NCBI RefSeq assembly: GCF_007992495.1
Contig: NZ_BKAJ01000020.1
Span: forward strand, 1-64,000
DNA length: 64,000 nt
Reading direction: 5' to 3'
From: Reyranella soli
GTDB taxonomy: Bacteria > Pseudomonadota > Alphaproteobacteria > Reyranellales > Reyranellaceae
Shown: positions 1 to 10,100 of the stretch, piece by piece
Layout of the letters: every line of letters begins with the position of its first letter
Numbering within the stretch: position 1 is the first letter of the stretch
Notes under the pieces: generated by a model
Databases searched by the model: none
What the model was told of the DNA's origin: nothing
The model's input: the letters and a program-made list of their open reading frames with translations, nothing else
Position numbers and translations under genes: made by a program

Positions 1-25
1 CCGTCTCGATCGTGAGCTTGCCGCC
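1..25 (-). pseudogene. Edge fragment of a histidine-kinase ATPase domain
   Basis: Read on the minus strand, the first 25 bases encode GGKLTIET, the motif that follows the N box in the sensor kinase of this window. Positions 3-25 are identical to 2901-2923 inside that kinase gene. An in-frame TGA lies just upstream on the minus strand, so an intact kinase cannot continue from this side. It is probably a scrap of a second kinase gene that continues beyond the left edge. A short conserved motif could also give this match by chance of codon use, hence modest confidence. Confidence 0.35.
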
Positions 26-116
26 CCCGACTCAGCGAACACGCCAAAGACGATGCGGCTGGACCTGCGTGGTATGCTTCCCAGCCTCACGCGGACGAAC
101 CAAAAGGGGTATCGCC

Positions 117-296
117 ATGGTCTATATTTTGACGCTCCTGATATTCTCCGGCGGAAACGTCGCGGTCGCCACAGCGGAGTACAACAATTCCGAGGCCTGC
201 GAAGCAGCAAGGGAAATTGACGAGCGCGCGTTGGCAACCGCCTTCAGACAACCCATGCTTGTCGCAACGTGCACACCCAAGGGACAGCCGAAGTAA
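117..296 (+). CDS. Small exported hypothetical protein
   Basis: A 59-residue protein. It starts at the ATG at 117, seven bases after an AAGGGG-type ribosome binding site. Upstream in-frame starts would give an implausible Arg-rich leader. The first 17 residues (MVYILTLLIFSGGNVAV) are hydrophobic, resembling a signal or membrane anchor, followed by a polar segment with two cysteines (SEACEAA and ATCTPKG). I recall short secreted alphaproteobacterial proteins with a hydrophobic start and a late CxPKG motif. No enzymatic function can be assigned. It stands alone, convergent with the DUF4105 gene. Confidence 0.6.
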   Translation: MVYILTLLIFSGGNVAVATAEYNNSEACEAAREIDERALATAFRQPMLVATCTPKGQPK

Positions 297-410
297 GCGC
301 TTCGCGCGGCGCTCAGATGGTGCCGTGCGTGTCGTCTCCGTCTTACGGACGTACCGCAAGGCCGCAATGCGACAGTTCAACGGGACGTGCCGGCGATCAC
401 AGCCGGGAGC

Positions 411-1439
411 TCAACGAGCAGGCACAGGGAGGGACGCGCGAATACGTTGTGAGAAATCCTGCGCTCCGTCGGCTGCCTGCGCAGCCTCGTTGATAAGGGA
501 GCGTCGCCTCAGCTCATCGAACGGCAATGTCGTGTCCACCCGGCCAGAGTGATAGAGGTAGCTGTCGATCAGCCCGTTGAAAAGATGCCGGATGTTGAAC
601 TGGCCAGCCCGTCCAGCGGCGTTTGCGTAGCGAATGATGTTGATCGTGCAGCTGTTGCTCAGCAGGTGATAAAATTCGGCATGATCGGCGAGCGCGTTGA
701 TCCGATCCAGGTAGACCAGCAGCAGCTGGCGTGCATCGGCAAACGAGGTGTTGAGGCGATAGAGGTACACCGTCTCCCCGCGGTGGTTGGCGCGCAGGCC
801 CACAAGGTCGCGCTCGTCACCGACGACATAGATCAACTCGAATTGCTTGAACATGGAGGCGAGAGGGTTGAAGCCCTCGCCCACCTCCGGCCGCGTCTCG
901 ATGGAGATGCTGAGCGGCGGCGCGTCGTCGAAGATGAAACTGAGGAATGTGTGTCCGACCAGCCCCTCCCTCCAATAGGACACGTAGAAATCGATGCCGG
1001 TCAGGTGCGACAGTCGCACCTCGCGCTCCTCGTAGCGCACCGTGAAGTCATTTCGCGTGCGGAAGTCGAAATTGCGCACCCCGGTGATGCGAACGCGGTC
1101 GCCGTCGATGATCGCCCGCGGCATCACCGCCACCTCGCTCCGCCACGGACGGTCGTGCGACGGAGGGATGGTCAGCCACCAGGCGACCACGCCGAGAAAC
1201 AGTACTGCCAACACGACAAACACGTGTTGCCGACGCGACCACCAGAACACCCAGATCGCGAACGCTGCAAAGGCCGCCGCCAACGCCAGTCGCAGTCCAG
1301 CCCATGGCAGGTTCGAATAATAGATCGCCAGGGAGGCCCACGCGATGAGCACGACCTGGCACAGGAACCGGATTCCGGCGACCAACCGGCCGAAAGACCT
1401 GAACAGGAACCCGCGATGTGAACTCAGTGGTTCCTCCAT
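411..1439 (-). CDS. DUF4105 (Lnb N-terminal-like) membrane protein
   Basis: A 342-residue protein. Three hydrophobic helices lie in roughly the first 90 residues (for example FLCQVVLIAWASLAIYY and VFVVLAVLFLGVVAWWL). A soluble, probably periplasmic domain follows, with the motifs DFYVSYW, HTFLSFIF and NSCTINIIRY. The conserved His and Cys are characteristic of the DUF4105 family, which is related to the N-terminal domain of lacto-N-biosidase. A papain-like hydrolase role is assumed for the family, but the substrate is unknown. I chose the internal ATG at 1439 because the residues upstream of it are read through the tail of the GntP pseudogene and have no membrane-protein character. Confidence 0.75.
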   Translation of the reverse strand: MEEPLSSHRGFLFRSFGRLVAGIRFLCQVVLIAWASLAIYYSNLPWAGLRLALAAAFAAFAIWVFWWSRRQHVFVVLAVLFLGVVAWWLTIPPSHDRPWRSEVAVMPRAIIDGDRVRITGVRNFDFRTRNDFTVRYEEREVRLSHLTGIDFYVSYWREGLVGHTFLSFIFDDAPPLSISIETRPEVGEGFNPLASMFKQFELIYVVGDERDLVGLRANHRGETVYLYRLNTSFADARQLLLVYLDRINALADHAEFYHLLSNSCTINIIRYANAAGRAGQFNIRHLFNGLIDSYLYHSGRVDTTLPFDELRRRSLINEAAQAADGAQDFSQRIRASLPVPAR

Positions 1440-1530
1440 CCGTCCTGACTGCCGAACGCACGCTTGAGCGTCGCCCCTCGCACCGGCGACCAGACCAGCG
1501 AGACGAGTTTCGACCGACAGGGCGTTGCCG

Positions 1531-2193
1531 TCAAAACGATCCAAACACCGAGCCCAGCACCAGGATCGCGACAAGGGCGATGACGCAGCTGACGATTACG
1601 GTGATCACCATGTCCAAATAACTCTCACGGTGGGTCAGTCACCTGATGCTAACCAATATCAGGACCGTGCCATTGTGGGGAAGGGCATCGAGCGTGCCGG
1701 CGCTGATCGTGGTGATGCGGTGCATCAGCTCGGGGTTGATGTCATACTGCCGGGCAAGGGCCATGAAGTTGTCGCCGAGCGCGTTGAGCGCGATTGCCAT
1801 CCCGCCGGAGGCCGTGCCGGTCAGCCCGGCGAGCTTGTTCATGGCGACCGTGAGCGAGATCAGCGGCCCTCCCTGAATCGACAACACAGCGTCGCGGACG
1901 GTCACGAAGGCAGGCAAAGCTCCGACCACGGCGCCGAAGCCGACGAGACGGCTGACCGTCAGCAGCGGCAGGACGGTCAGGCACCCCGACGCGAGGGCGA
2001 GGATGACCGACCAGATTCCGGCCACCGCCCCGATCGTGGTTCCACCCCAAGTGTCCTTGGCTAGGAACGAAAAGTCGAGGCGCGGGAGCACGACCAACGA
2101 CATCGCGAAGTTCACGACGATGACCACGAAGAGGGGCAGCACGGGGAGGACGAAGGGAGGCTTGCCGTTGTCGACCTCGGCAGCGAGAGGCAT
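1531..2193 (-). pseudogene. Truncated GntP-family permease with in-frame stop
   Basis: From the ATG at 2193 the reading frame encodes a hydrophobic protein that matches the second half of GntP-type gluconate/organic-acid permeases. It includes TSGGMAIALNALGDNF-like and DALPHNG motifs. A TGA at 1639-1641 interrupts it. In the same frame the code resumes as LTHRESYLDMVITV and ends at 1531-1533, which is exactly the family C-terminus. The normal N-terminal half (about 200 residues) is missing, because the sequence upstream is the end of the sensor kinase gene. The gene has therefore lost its 5' half and acquired a nonsense codon. TGA readthrough is possible but unlikely in a half-length transporter. 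Confidence 0.75.
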
Positions 2194-2200
2194 AGCCAAC

Positions 2201-5200
2201 TCACCGCTCCTCCAATATCTCCCGCACCTTGTTCGCAAACGACGACATCGCAAACGGCTTTGCCAGCACCGCCATCCCCGGCTCCAGATGCCCGTTGCCG
2301 ACCACGGCATTCTCGGCATACCCCGTGATGAACAGGATCCTGAGCGCCGGCCGCAGCTGACGCGCCGCGTCGGCGAGCTGGCGGCCGTTCATGCCGCCGG
2401 GCAGGCCGACGTCGGTCACCATCAGGTCGATGCGCTGTTTGCTCTCCAGGACCCTCAGCGCCGAGACGCCGTCGCCGGCTTCCAGCAGGGCGTAGTGGTT
2501 CTCCATCAGCACCTCGGCGATCAGCAGCCGCACGGTGGTGTCGTCGTCGACCACCAGCACCGTCTCGCCAAAGCCGCTTTCGACCGGCTCGATGGCCGTT
2601 ACGACGTCGCCGTCGGCCTCGCCGATGTGGCGCGGAAAGTAGAGGCACATGGTCGTGCCCTTGCCGATCTCCGAATAGATACGCACCTGGCCGCCCGACT
2701 GGCGCACGAAGCCGTAGATCATCGAGAGGCCCAAGCCGGTGCCGCGTCCCAGCGGCTTGGTCGTGAAGAAGGGATCGAAGGCGCGCTCGATCACGTCCGG
2801 CGTCATGCCCGTGCCGGTGTCGGTGACGCAGAGCGACACGTACTGTCCCGGCGGCAGGTCGCGCTCGCGCGCGGCGCGGTCGTCCAGCCACTTGTTGGCG
2901 GTCTCGATCGTGAGCTTGCCGCCGTCCGGCATGGCGTCGCGCGCATTGATGCAGAGGTTGAGCAGCGCGCTCTCGAGCTGCGAGCCGTCGGCGCGCACCG
3001 TCCATAGGCCGGCCGCACCCACCACCTCGACGGCGATGTTGGGCCCCATGGTGCGCCGCACCAGCTCCTCCATGCTGCCGATCAGCCGGTTGACGTCGAG
3101 CGGCCGCGGATCGAGCGTCTGGCGGCGCGAGAAGGCCAGCAGCCGGTGGGTGAGGGCGGCGGCGCGGTTGGCCGAATCTATTGCCGCCGTCAGGAAGCGG
3201 TCGGCGTCGTGAGGACGGCCCATGGCGATCCTGTGCTGCACGCGGTCGAGCGCGCCGGTGATGCCCTGCAGGATGTTGTTGAAGTCGTGCGCCAGCCCGC
3301 CGGTGAGCTGGCCGACCGCCTCCATCTTCTGCGCCTGGCGCAGCGCCTCCTCGGCGACCTGCAACTGGCCGGTGCGCTCCTCGACCCGCTGCTCCAGCAC
3401 CGCGTTGATGTCGACCAGGGCGGCCGAGATCTCCTTCTGCTCCTGGATGTCGGTGTTGGTGCCGATCCAGCGCGCCACCTGGCCCTCGGCGTCCTTCACC
3501 GCGACAGCGCGCGCGATGTGCCAGTGCCAGGCGCCGTCGAAGCGGCGCAGCCGCATCTCGACCTCGTAGGTCTGGCCGCTCTTCAGCGCCAGCTCCCAGC
3601 GCTCGCTCGCGGCCGGCAGGTCGTCGGGATGCACGATGTCCTTCCAGCCGCCGCCGTCGAGCGAGCCGGCGGCGGCGCCCGAGTAGGCGTAGACTTGGTC
3701 GTTGAACCAGTCGAGCTGGCCGTCGGCCGGCGCCGTCCAGACATGGTTGGGCATGGCCTGCGCCATGGTGCGGAACAGGCCCTCGCTGGCGCGCAGCTTC
3801 TGCTCGGCGCGCTTCTGCGCCGAGATGTCGAGCACCGTGCCGATGAACCGCACCGCCGTTCCGCCGGCGAAGAAGGTCCGCCCGTCGGCCGCCAGCCAGC
3901 GCTCGGTGCCGTCGGTGAAATCGACGGCACGGTATTCCAGGTGGAAGGGCTCGCGATTGGCGGGGTCGAGCGCGTGCTGCACGGCGAGGTCGGCGCGCTC
4001 GCGGTCGTCGGGATGGATGCCGGCCAGGAACACGCTGTAGTCGACGGCAGCATCGCGCGGCAGGCCGAACAGGTCGCGGCAGCGGTCGTCCCAGCTCAGC
4101 CTGCCGTTCACCGGATCGAAGTCGAAGGTGCCGAAGCGGGCGGCGGCCGCAGCCAGCTGCAGGCGCTCGGCGGCGGCGGCGCGCGCGGCCTCGTCGCGCA
4201 CGCGCTCGATATGCGCCCACGAGCGCTCGGTGACCTCGCGGATCACCAACAGCTCCTCGTCGGTCCAGGTGTGCGGCCCCTTGTGGTGCACCGCCATCAG
4301 CGCCGTCAGCACGCCCTCCTTGACCAGCGGCATGCAGATCGTGGCGCCGATGCCGATCGCCTGGAAGGTCGCGGCCTCGTGCGGCGCCAGCTCGCGCAGA
4401 TTGTCGTTCACGACCAGCGGCCGGCCGGCCGAGAGCTCGGTCACGGCCTTCACCCCGAAATCGGCCAGGCTGTAATGGCCGAGGATGCTGGGCGAGCCCG
4501 GCGCGCACCAGTCGCCGCGGATGGTGAAGCCGTCCTGGTCGGCGTCCATGTCGGCATAGGCGCAGATCGAGGCGCCGAGATGCTGGCCGGTGAGCCGCGT
4601 GGTCGTCTTCAGGATCTCGTCGGCGTCATGGGCGCTGGCGGTGGCGCGGCCGAGGCGGTCGAGGAAGGCGAGGCGCCGCGCATTCTCGCGCACCGCCGCG
4701 GTGGCGCGCTCGCGCTCGGTGACGTCGGTGCCCTCGACGAAGATGCCGGTGACGGCGCCCGTCGCATTGCGCACCGGCTGGTAGATGAAGTCGAGCAGCC
4801 GCCGCTCGAGGGGGCTTCCGGGCTGGCGCTGCAGCATGACGGGCGCGGCACGGCCGACATAGCGCTCGCCGGTGCGCCAGACGCGGTCGAGCAGCTCGTG
4901 GAAGCCCTGGCCGGCGAGCTCGGGCAGGGCCGTGCGGATCGGCTTGCCGATCACGTCGCGGTGCGCGATCAGCTGGCGATAGGCGGCGTTGGTGACGGTG
5001 AAGACCTGCTCGGGCCCTTCGAGCTGGGCCATGAAGGAGGGCGCGTCCTGGAACATCTGCGCCAGCCGCTGGCCCTGCGCCGCGGTCTCGCGTTGCGCCA
5101 GCACGCGATCCGTCGTCTCGACCACCACGGCGATCACGCCGCCCGGCCGGCCATCCTCGGCGATCACCGGCGAGTAGAACAGGTCCATCCAGCCGCGCTC

Positions 5201-5581
5201 GGGCGTGCCGCGGCGATTGAGCACCAGCTCGTGGTCCTTGTACTCCAGCGTACCGCCCGCCATGCCGACGGCCATGACGTGGCTGTTGAGGTCGGCCACC
5301 TCGGGCCAGGCCTCCAGCACGGGCATGCCCAAGAGGCCGGGATGGCGGTCGCCCGCGAACACGCCATAGGCGTCGTTGTAGAGCATGATGCCGGGCGGCC
5401 CCCACAGCAGCACCAGCGGCACCGGCGAGTGCAGCAACAGGCCCAGCGTGGTCTTGAGGCTCAACGGCCAGTCGGCGGCGGGGCCGAGGCTTTGGGACCA
5501 GTCGTGCGTGCGGATCAGGCGCGCTGTCTCGCTCGGTCCCGCCAGGAAGGCCAATGAAGCGGCCTCGGTACTGTCTTCCAC
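2201..5581 (-). CDS. Hybrid sensor histidine kinase (PAS-GAF-HisKA-HATPase-REC)
   Basis: A soluble 1126-residue kinase with no membrane segment. Order of domains: two PAS-like domains in the first ~290 residues, a GAF domain at about 305-465, two more PAS domains with PAC tails to about 720, then HisKA with His765 in the H box (GGLAHDFNNILQG). The HATPase domain shows the N box (NLCINARDAMPDGG), the G1 box (DTGTGM) and the G2 box (GLGLSMIYG). A C-terminal receiver domain carries the acidic pocket VVDDD and phospho-acceptor Asp1057 (MVTDVGLPGG). It should autophosphorylate and pass phosphate to its own receiver. The output partner is not adjacent and the signal is unknown. It belongs to the blue-light/PAS HWE-neighbouring kinase style common in alphaproteobacteria, but the H box is the classical HDFNN type. 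Confidence 0.92.
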   Translation of the reverse strand: MEDSTEAASLAFLAGPSETARLIRTHDWSQSLGPAADWPLSLKTTLGLLLHSPVPLVLLWGPPGIMLYNDAYGVFAGDRHPGLLGMPVLEAWPEVADLNSHVMAVGMAGGTLEYKDHELVLNRRGTPERGWMDLFYSPVIAEDGRPGGVIAVVVETTDRVLAQRETAAQGQRLAQMFQDAPSFMAQLEGPEQVFTVTNAAYRQLIAHRDVIGKPIRTALPELAGQGFHELLDRVWRTGERYVGRAAPVMLQRQPGSPLERRLLDFIYQPVRNATGAVTGIFVEGTDVTERERATAAVRENARRLAFLDRLGRATASAHDADEILKTTTRLTGQHLGASICAYADMDADQDGFTIRGDWCAPGSPSILGHYSLADFGVKAVTELSAGRPLVVNDNLRELAPHEAATFQAIGIGATICMPLVKEGVLTALMAVHHKGPHTWTDEELLVIREVTERSWAHIERVRDEAARAAAAERLQLAAAAARFGTFDFDPVNGRLSWDDRCRDLFGLPRDAAVDYSVFLAGIHPDDRERADLAVQHALDPANREPFHLEYRAVDFTDGTERWLAADGRTFFAGGTAVRFIGTVLDISAQKRAEQKLRASEGLFRTMAQAMPNHVWTAPADGQLDWFNDQVYAYSGAAAGSLDGGGWKDIVHPDDLPAASERWELALKSGQTYEVEMRLRRFDGAWHWHIARAVAVKDAEGQVARWIGTNTDIQEQKEISAALVDINAVLEQRVEERTGQLQVAEEALRQAQKMEAVGQLTGGLAHDFNNILQGITGALDRVQHRIAMGRPHDADRFLTAAIDSANRAAALTHRLLAFSRRQTLDPRPLDVNRLIGSMEELVRRTMGPNIAVEVVGAAGLWTVRADGSQLESALLNLCINARDAMPDGGKLTIETANKWLDDRAARERDLPPGQYVSLCVTDTGTGMTPDVIERAFDPFFTTKPLGRGTGLGLSMIYGFVRQSGGQVRIYSEIGKGTTMCLYFPRHIGEADGDVVTAIEPVESGFGETVLVVDDDTTVRLLIAEVLMENHYALLEAGDGVSALRVLESKQRIDLMVTDVGLPGGMNGRQLADAARQLRPALRILFITGYAENAVVGNGHLEPGMAVLAKPFAMSSFANKVREILEER

Positions 5582-5619
5582 GCGCCCCCCGCTGCGCTGT
5601 GCCTAGTCGCGCCACAGCA

Positions 5620-5790
5620 TCAAACGGCGATGACGCGGCCGGGTTCCGGTCCGGCGATGACCGGCCACGACAGCAGGGCCGCCTGGTAGGTCGTCGCCAT
5701 CAGGCTCACATTGGCCTCGAGGGGCGGGTGCAGCTCGAGGGCAGTGGGTGGGCCTGAGGGAAAAGTTCCACAGCCGCGAGCGGCGCTGCG
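5620..5790 (-). pseudogene. Remnant of a DUF3883 gene (C-terminal end)
   Basis: On the minus strand, 5622-5742 reads as ELHPPLEANVSLMATTYQ and ends at the stop 5620-5622. This matches the C-terminus of the intact DUF3883 protein at 14965-15804 (ELRPPLEAHVSLMATSYQ). Just upstream, in a different frame, RLWNF appears where the intact protein has RLWNF, so at least one frameshift separates the two pieces. Upstream of about 5790 the similarity stops, at a D-aminoacylase-like remnant on the other strand. The nucleotide match to the intact gene is only about 70 percent by eye, so this is an old paralogue and not a fresh duplication. Confidence 0.6.
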
Positions 5791-6117
5791 ATCTGCTCGA
5801 CGCGATCTGCGACGTCATCATCGCCGACAAGGGTCCGACCCGCGTCGTGGTGCGGTCGATGTTGGAAGCTGACGTGCGCGCCATCGCCGCCGACCCGTCC
5901 GCCCTGGTCGGCTCCGACGGGCCCTGCGTGGCGCCTTATGGCGTCACCGGCCAGGGCAAGCCGCATCCGCGACTCTACGGCACGTTTCTGCGGCTCATCG
6001 GCCACTATGCCCGCGACCTCGGCCTGCTCACCTTGCCCCAGGCGATCGCCAAGATGACCGGCGGCGCTCGGCGTGGCGGACCGCGGCCTTCTGCGTGATC
6101 TGGAAGTTCGAGGGTAG
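5748..6117 (+). pseudogene. Remnant of an N-acyl-D-amino-acid deacylase (C-terminal end)
   Basis: The open frame from 5748 reads LVGSDG, then PHPRLYGTF and LTLPQAIAKMTG. These are the ordered C-terminal motifs of D-aminoacylase/amidohydrolase proteins (zinc-site Asp in GSDG, then PHPRxYGTF). After KMTG the homology moves to the +1 frame as AALGVADRGLLRD and ends at TAG 6115-6117, so there is a frameshift. The first ~350 residues of the enzyme are missing, and the remnant's 5' edge runs into the DUF3883 remnant on the other strand. No functional enzyme can be made from it. Confidence 0.65.
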
Positions 6118-6262
6118 CTCTTGTATGAAACGACCGGCGGCGCCTTCGGAGCGTTCTTTGTGGGCACTCTTCGCTGTGAAGAGCGAGATGGTCTCCATGT
6201 TAGCACGCCAGTTGGAATGTGCGGCATAGACAGGCTGACGAAGAGCTGTGGGTGCTGGTGCG
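6118..6262. other. Intergenic leader of the defence operon
   Basis: This 145-base stretch lies between the D-aminoacylase remnant and the first gene of the STAND operon. I see no convincing protein, RNA gene or consensus promoter in it, though it presumably carries the operon promoter. A GTG at 6248 could extend the first protein by five residues. Confidence 0.3.
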
Positions 6263-7144
6263 ATGTCGAACTACTTTACAGAACGAGAATTTGGGGTGCG
6301 TCCTGCCACCGTTACAACGATCGATGAACGGGTATGGGGTGGCCTTTATGTCTTGATCCAGACACGGATCGGTGATGGCTCCTTTGGATTTCGCTTCCCG
6401 CAGCAATGCCCCGATGGCAATGGCCCGTTTGGATGTGACGAGCAGTCGTTCTCCCGAGTTATGGTGGCTGAATTACCCTGGATTAAATGGCCGCTGTCGC
6501 CTGAGGAGGTTCCCGAGACACCCGTGATCCTCGATCTACTCGAATTTTCCGCCGCCGCGGTCGGTGAGCCAGTGGTCGGAACATTTCATTCCTTCTTCGA
6601 CCATCATCATCTGAGCTGGGACCGTGCGACCGGCCTTGCTAAGTTCGTCGCCGAAGTGAACCTACTGTTTCGGCGCAATGCAGTTGCCTACGAATTGAGT
6701 TCGGATGGCCAGGCCCGACGCATCCTGCCTCAACCAATTGCCGATGCGCTCGGCTGGACTCTTTTTCAGACAGGCGATCCGGAAAGCGATCGCCTGCTAG
6801 AGGCGTCCCGTAGGAAGATTGTGTCCCCTAAACCTGAGGATCGTCAGGATGCCCTGGAAAAGCTTTGGGATGCCTTTGAGCGACTGAAGACCCTTGAGCC
6901 AGGCCCGAACAAGCGTGCGCAGGCGGGCGCCTTGCTAGATAGGGTTGCCGTTCCTGGGGCTCGATTTAGGGAGATGCTGGCGGCGGAGGCCGCCAACCTT
7001 ACTAGCATCGGAAACAGCTTCCGCATACGCCATTCCGAGACCACGCAAGAGCCGCTGACGTCCTTAGACCAGATCGACTACCTCTTTGTGCGTATGTTCG
7101 CCCTCATACGTCTCCTGCTCAAGGCATCCGGCCGTGGCGGGTAA
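6263..7144 (+). CDS. Unknown helical protein, first gene of the STAND operon
   Basis: A 293-residue soluble protein from the ATG at 6263 (MSNYFTEREFG); a GTG at 6248 would add five residues. I do not recognise a catalytic motif. The N-terminal part is mixed and aromatic-rich (VWGGLYVLIQTRI, GSFGFRFPQQCPDG). The C-terminal half is helical and ends in a segment (IGNSFRIRHSE followed by DYLFVRMFALIRLLLK). That segment resembles the C-terminal or HEPN-like helical domains of abortive-infection proteins. This similarity is by eye and weak. The gene overlaps the start of the STAND nuclease by 11 bases, so translational coupling and a joint function are likely. Base composition is visibly less GC-rich than flanking core genes. 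Confidence 0.6.
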   Translation: MSNYFTEREFGVRPATVTTIDERVWGGLYVLIQTRIGDGSFGFRFPQQCPDGNGPFGCDEQSFSRVMVAELPWIKWPLSPEEVPETPVILDLLEFSAAAVGEPVVGTFHSFFDHHHLSWDRATGLAKFVAEVNLLFRRNAVAYELSSDGQARRILPQPIADALGWTLFQTGDPESDRLLEASRRKIVSPKPEDRQDALEKLWDAFERLKTLEPGPNKRAQAGALLDRVAVPGARFREMLAAEAANLTSIGNSFRIRHSETTQEPLTSLDQIDYLFVRMFALIRLLLKASGRGG

Positions 7145-10100
7145 GGGCGCGCGCAGTTCGGGCAAAAAACCTGCTCGACGAAAGCGCCCTGTACTCCGCG
7201 ACCGCGGCGGGCCGGCTAAGTCGCGCCGAACCAAGCCGGGCAATCCCGGTTACGCGGGTTACGAGTACCAGATCAGCGTTACCGTGTGGGTGGCGCTCGA
7301 CCTGATGCTGGCGAAGGAATTAACTAATGAGGTCGTAATCGAGCCGCCATCGGACGAAGATCTTGAGGCTGCTGTGCGTGATCCAACTACCGCGCTCCTC
7401 GGCCTGGAAGCTAAAGGCGAACGCTTTGCTCTCGTCTTACAAGCAAAGACTCGAATCAGTGCACCATGGTCGGCTGCAGCCTTCGCAGACGTGTTGCTCG
7501 GTCCCACCACCGCTCAGGATGATGGCAGCAGAAGAAGAAGTCGGCCTCTGGATATGTTGGAGGCTGACCCTCAGCGGCGCTATATTTTCGTTACTAATGA
7601 GGCCTCGGCGGAGGCCTTGAGGGCATATGAGGGCGAGCACCTGCTCGATTTTCCCGAAGTCGAAGAACTTCCGCCGCATGTGCGCCAAAACTACAACAGG
7701 GGTGCGCAAGCCTCGATGGCGCCGCGCACTCTGCTTCTGACGAAGGTCACGGAGGAGGTGCTGTCGTCGCGCATTGTCGCGCTACTTGAGCAGTATGGGC
7801 ATGTGCCGAGGCCCACGCACGACACATGCGTACACGAGCTTCGCGAGGAAGTGCGCAGTCGGATTAAAGGTGCGAGGTATGGCCGATGGAGCCGTGAAGA
7901 ATTACTAGAGACTTTGGTCCGCAACGGTGGCTCGGTCGCACCGACTCGAGATATGGATCACTATGTGCGGCCAAGCTCCTTTGACAAGATCAAGGATCAT
8001 CTCGATAGAACGCATGCCGTCGTCATTGGAGGGCCTTCTGGGACCGGGAAAACTCTAACCGCGGACATTCTCGAACTCGAGCTTCGGCGGGGGAATCCAC
8101 CGTTTGATGTCGTCGACGAAGAGAAGGGGCCTGGTTATGTCCGAAATAATCTAACGCGTTCTGACCCAGTCCTATTTCATCTGCGCGATCCTTGGGGTGG
8201 GAATCGCCTCACGCCCGGTGCAGATCGTTGGAGTGGAGAACTCCCCAAGCTTCTTGAGAGTAGAGGGCCCAGTCGGAAGTTCCTAATAACGTCGCGCTCC
8301 GATGTTCTGCAGAGCGCTGGACACGATTTAATCAAGGATCTTCGGCCCTTCATCGTTCCGATCGAGATCGAAGACTATGGTTCGGCTCGCTTGGCTGAGA
8401 TTTACGATCGAATCGCTGGCGATTTGACTGGGCATGCTGCTGCGTTGAGCCAACTCTATCGAGACAATGCGCTTAAGGAACTCGGGCGGCCTTACGAGAT
8501 CAAGCGCTTCCTCGTCGCATTAGCCCGTGTGGACGCGAACAAACCACGGAAGGTGGAAGACCTTCTTGCTGATTCGCAGATCGACGCAATTTCGAGAGTG
8601 ATTGCGGATCAGATCGCTCCGCTAGGTCTGGATGGTATTCAAAGCGCCGCAGTGATCTGGGCACTTCTTAGTGCGCGGGGTGGGGTTTCTCGCGACGTCT
8701 TCGCCAAGTTTGGTCGGCGACTTCGTGCGGCCGATCCTTCCTTGCGCCCGGATGTTGACGGCCTGATTGACTTTCTTGTGGCGGGTCAGAACCTCCGGAA
8801 GGACGGCTCAGCACTCTCTTTCTACCACCCTCGTGTCGAGGATGGGCTTCGCCTGACATTCCTACGTCGAAAGACGGAAGCGGAGTTCATGCTTGGTAAG
8901 ATTGTAGATACTCTAGTAGCGTGGGACGACGCTGGCGCCGATTGGGGCGGCGAGACGGGGGTAGGCATCCTAGGTGCTGTCGGTGCCGTCGAAAACATTC
9001 AACTTGATTTGGCTGCTTCGACCCACGCGCGCCTAGACGGCCTTCTTGAAAGAGCCGCATTGGTCACCGGCAAACGCTCGGACTTCGGGCGCGCGCTAGG
9101 AGATCTAGCGCGGTTCGGATCGCCCGATCATCCCCCCAGTCGGTTGTCGCGCATCCTGATCGAAGGTGGTCCGAAGGACGACCGCCCGTTCTTTCGCAAC
9201 CAGTGGTGCACACCGATAATTGATGCAGCGGAGAAGGCGGTGCTTCGGGCTGCGCCCCAGACGAAAGCCTTGATCGAGCGCTTCATCCGAGAAGTACTGC
9301 CCTTCTCTGGTCAGGATTATGACCCCCAAGCAGTCGGCTTACTTGGAGAACTCGCGTCTGGGCTTCAGTCTGCATACTGGGATGCGCTCGACACGATCGC
9401 CGGACCCGGCGGGCCGAACGAGAACATCGATGTGATCGTTGCCGGGGCCTTAGCGAGCGAGATGCCCGACTATGAGAAAGCGATTGAGCGGTTCGCTCGT
9501 TCCGAGGGTGAGGCCGGTGCCTGGATGAAGAAATTCTCAGAAATCATCTACAAGTCTGAAGAGCATGTTTTCGATGCCGAGGTTGCCGATCGTGATATCG
9601 ACGAACCGAGCGAGCAGTATTTTAATGCGCGCGAGGGCATGAAGCAGGTGGTCTCGATACGCTGTCAGCGTGATGGCATAGAATGGATCGCCAACCATCC
9701 TCGCTCGGAGCTGCTCGCTCATGCCCTGTCAGAGCTGGTCAGTCATCAGTTCCGAAAGCCGGACTTTGGCGAACTGCAGCTTTTGTTGAGGACAGCCAAA
9801 GACTGGGCACGCGGTAGCGCTTGGCAGGCAGTTGAGCAGCACTGGGATTCGCGGCTTGGTACATACTTGGCGTCTGAGCTCGCACGTACGGATATCGAAA
9901 ATTCCTACATGCGACGGCGTCTCGTAAAAATAGCTGCGGCTAATGGTGATTTGGTCACGCAACTCACTGCTATCGCTAACCGGGTCTCTCCTGAGCGGCG
10001 GTTAGAACTCCTTCGCGACGTCGTTGAAACAAGGATTGGCGATACTCCCAAGGGTGATGATGTCATCGCAATACGTCGGAAGCGCGCTCTTGACTTGGCG

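Noticed and set aside
1418..2064. Plus-strand frames across the GntP remnant
   Set aside because: The minus strand gives family-specific motifs; the plus frames are Arg/Asp/Gln-rich shadows.
3146..5557. 803-codon open frame on the plus strand antisense to the sensor kinase
   Set aside because: It mirrors the kinase codons in a GC-rich gene, has no recognisable domain and is full of Arg/Gly/Ala/Val/His typical of antisense frames.
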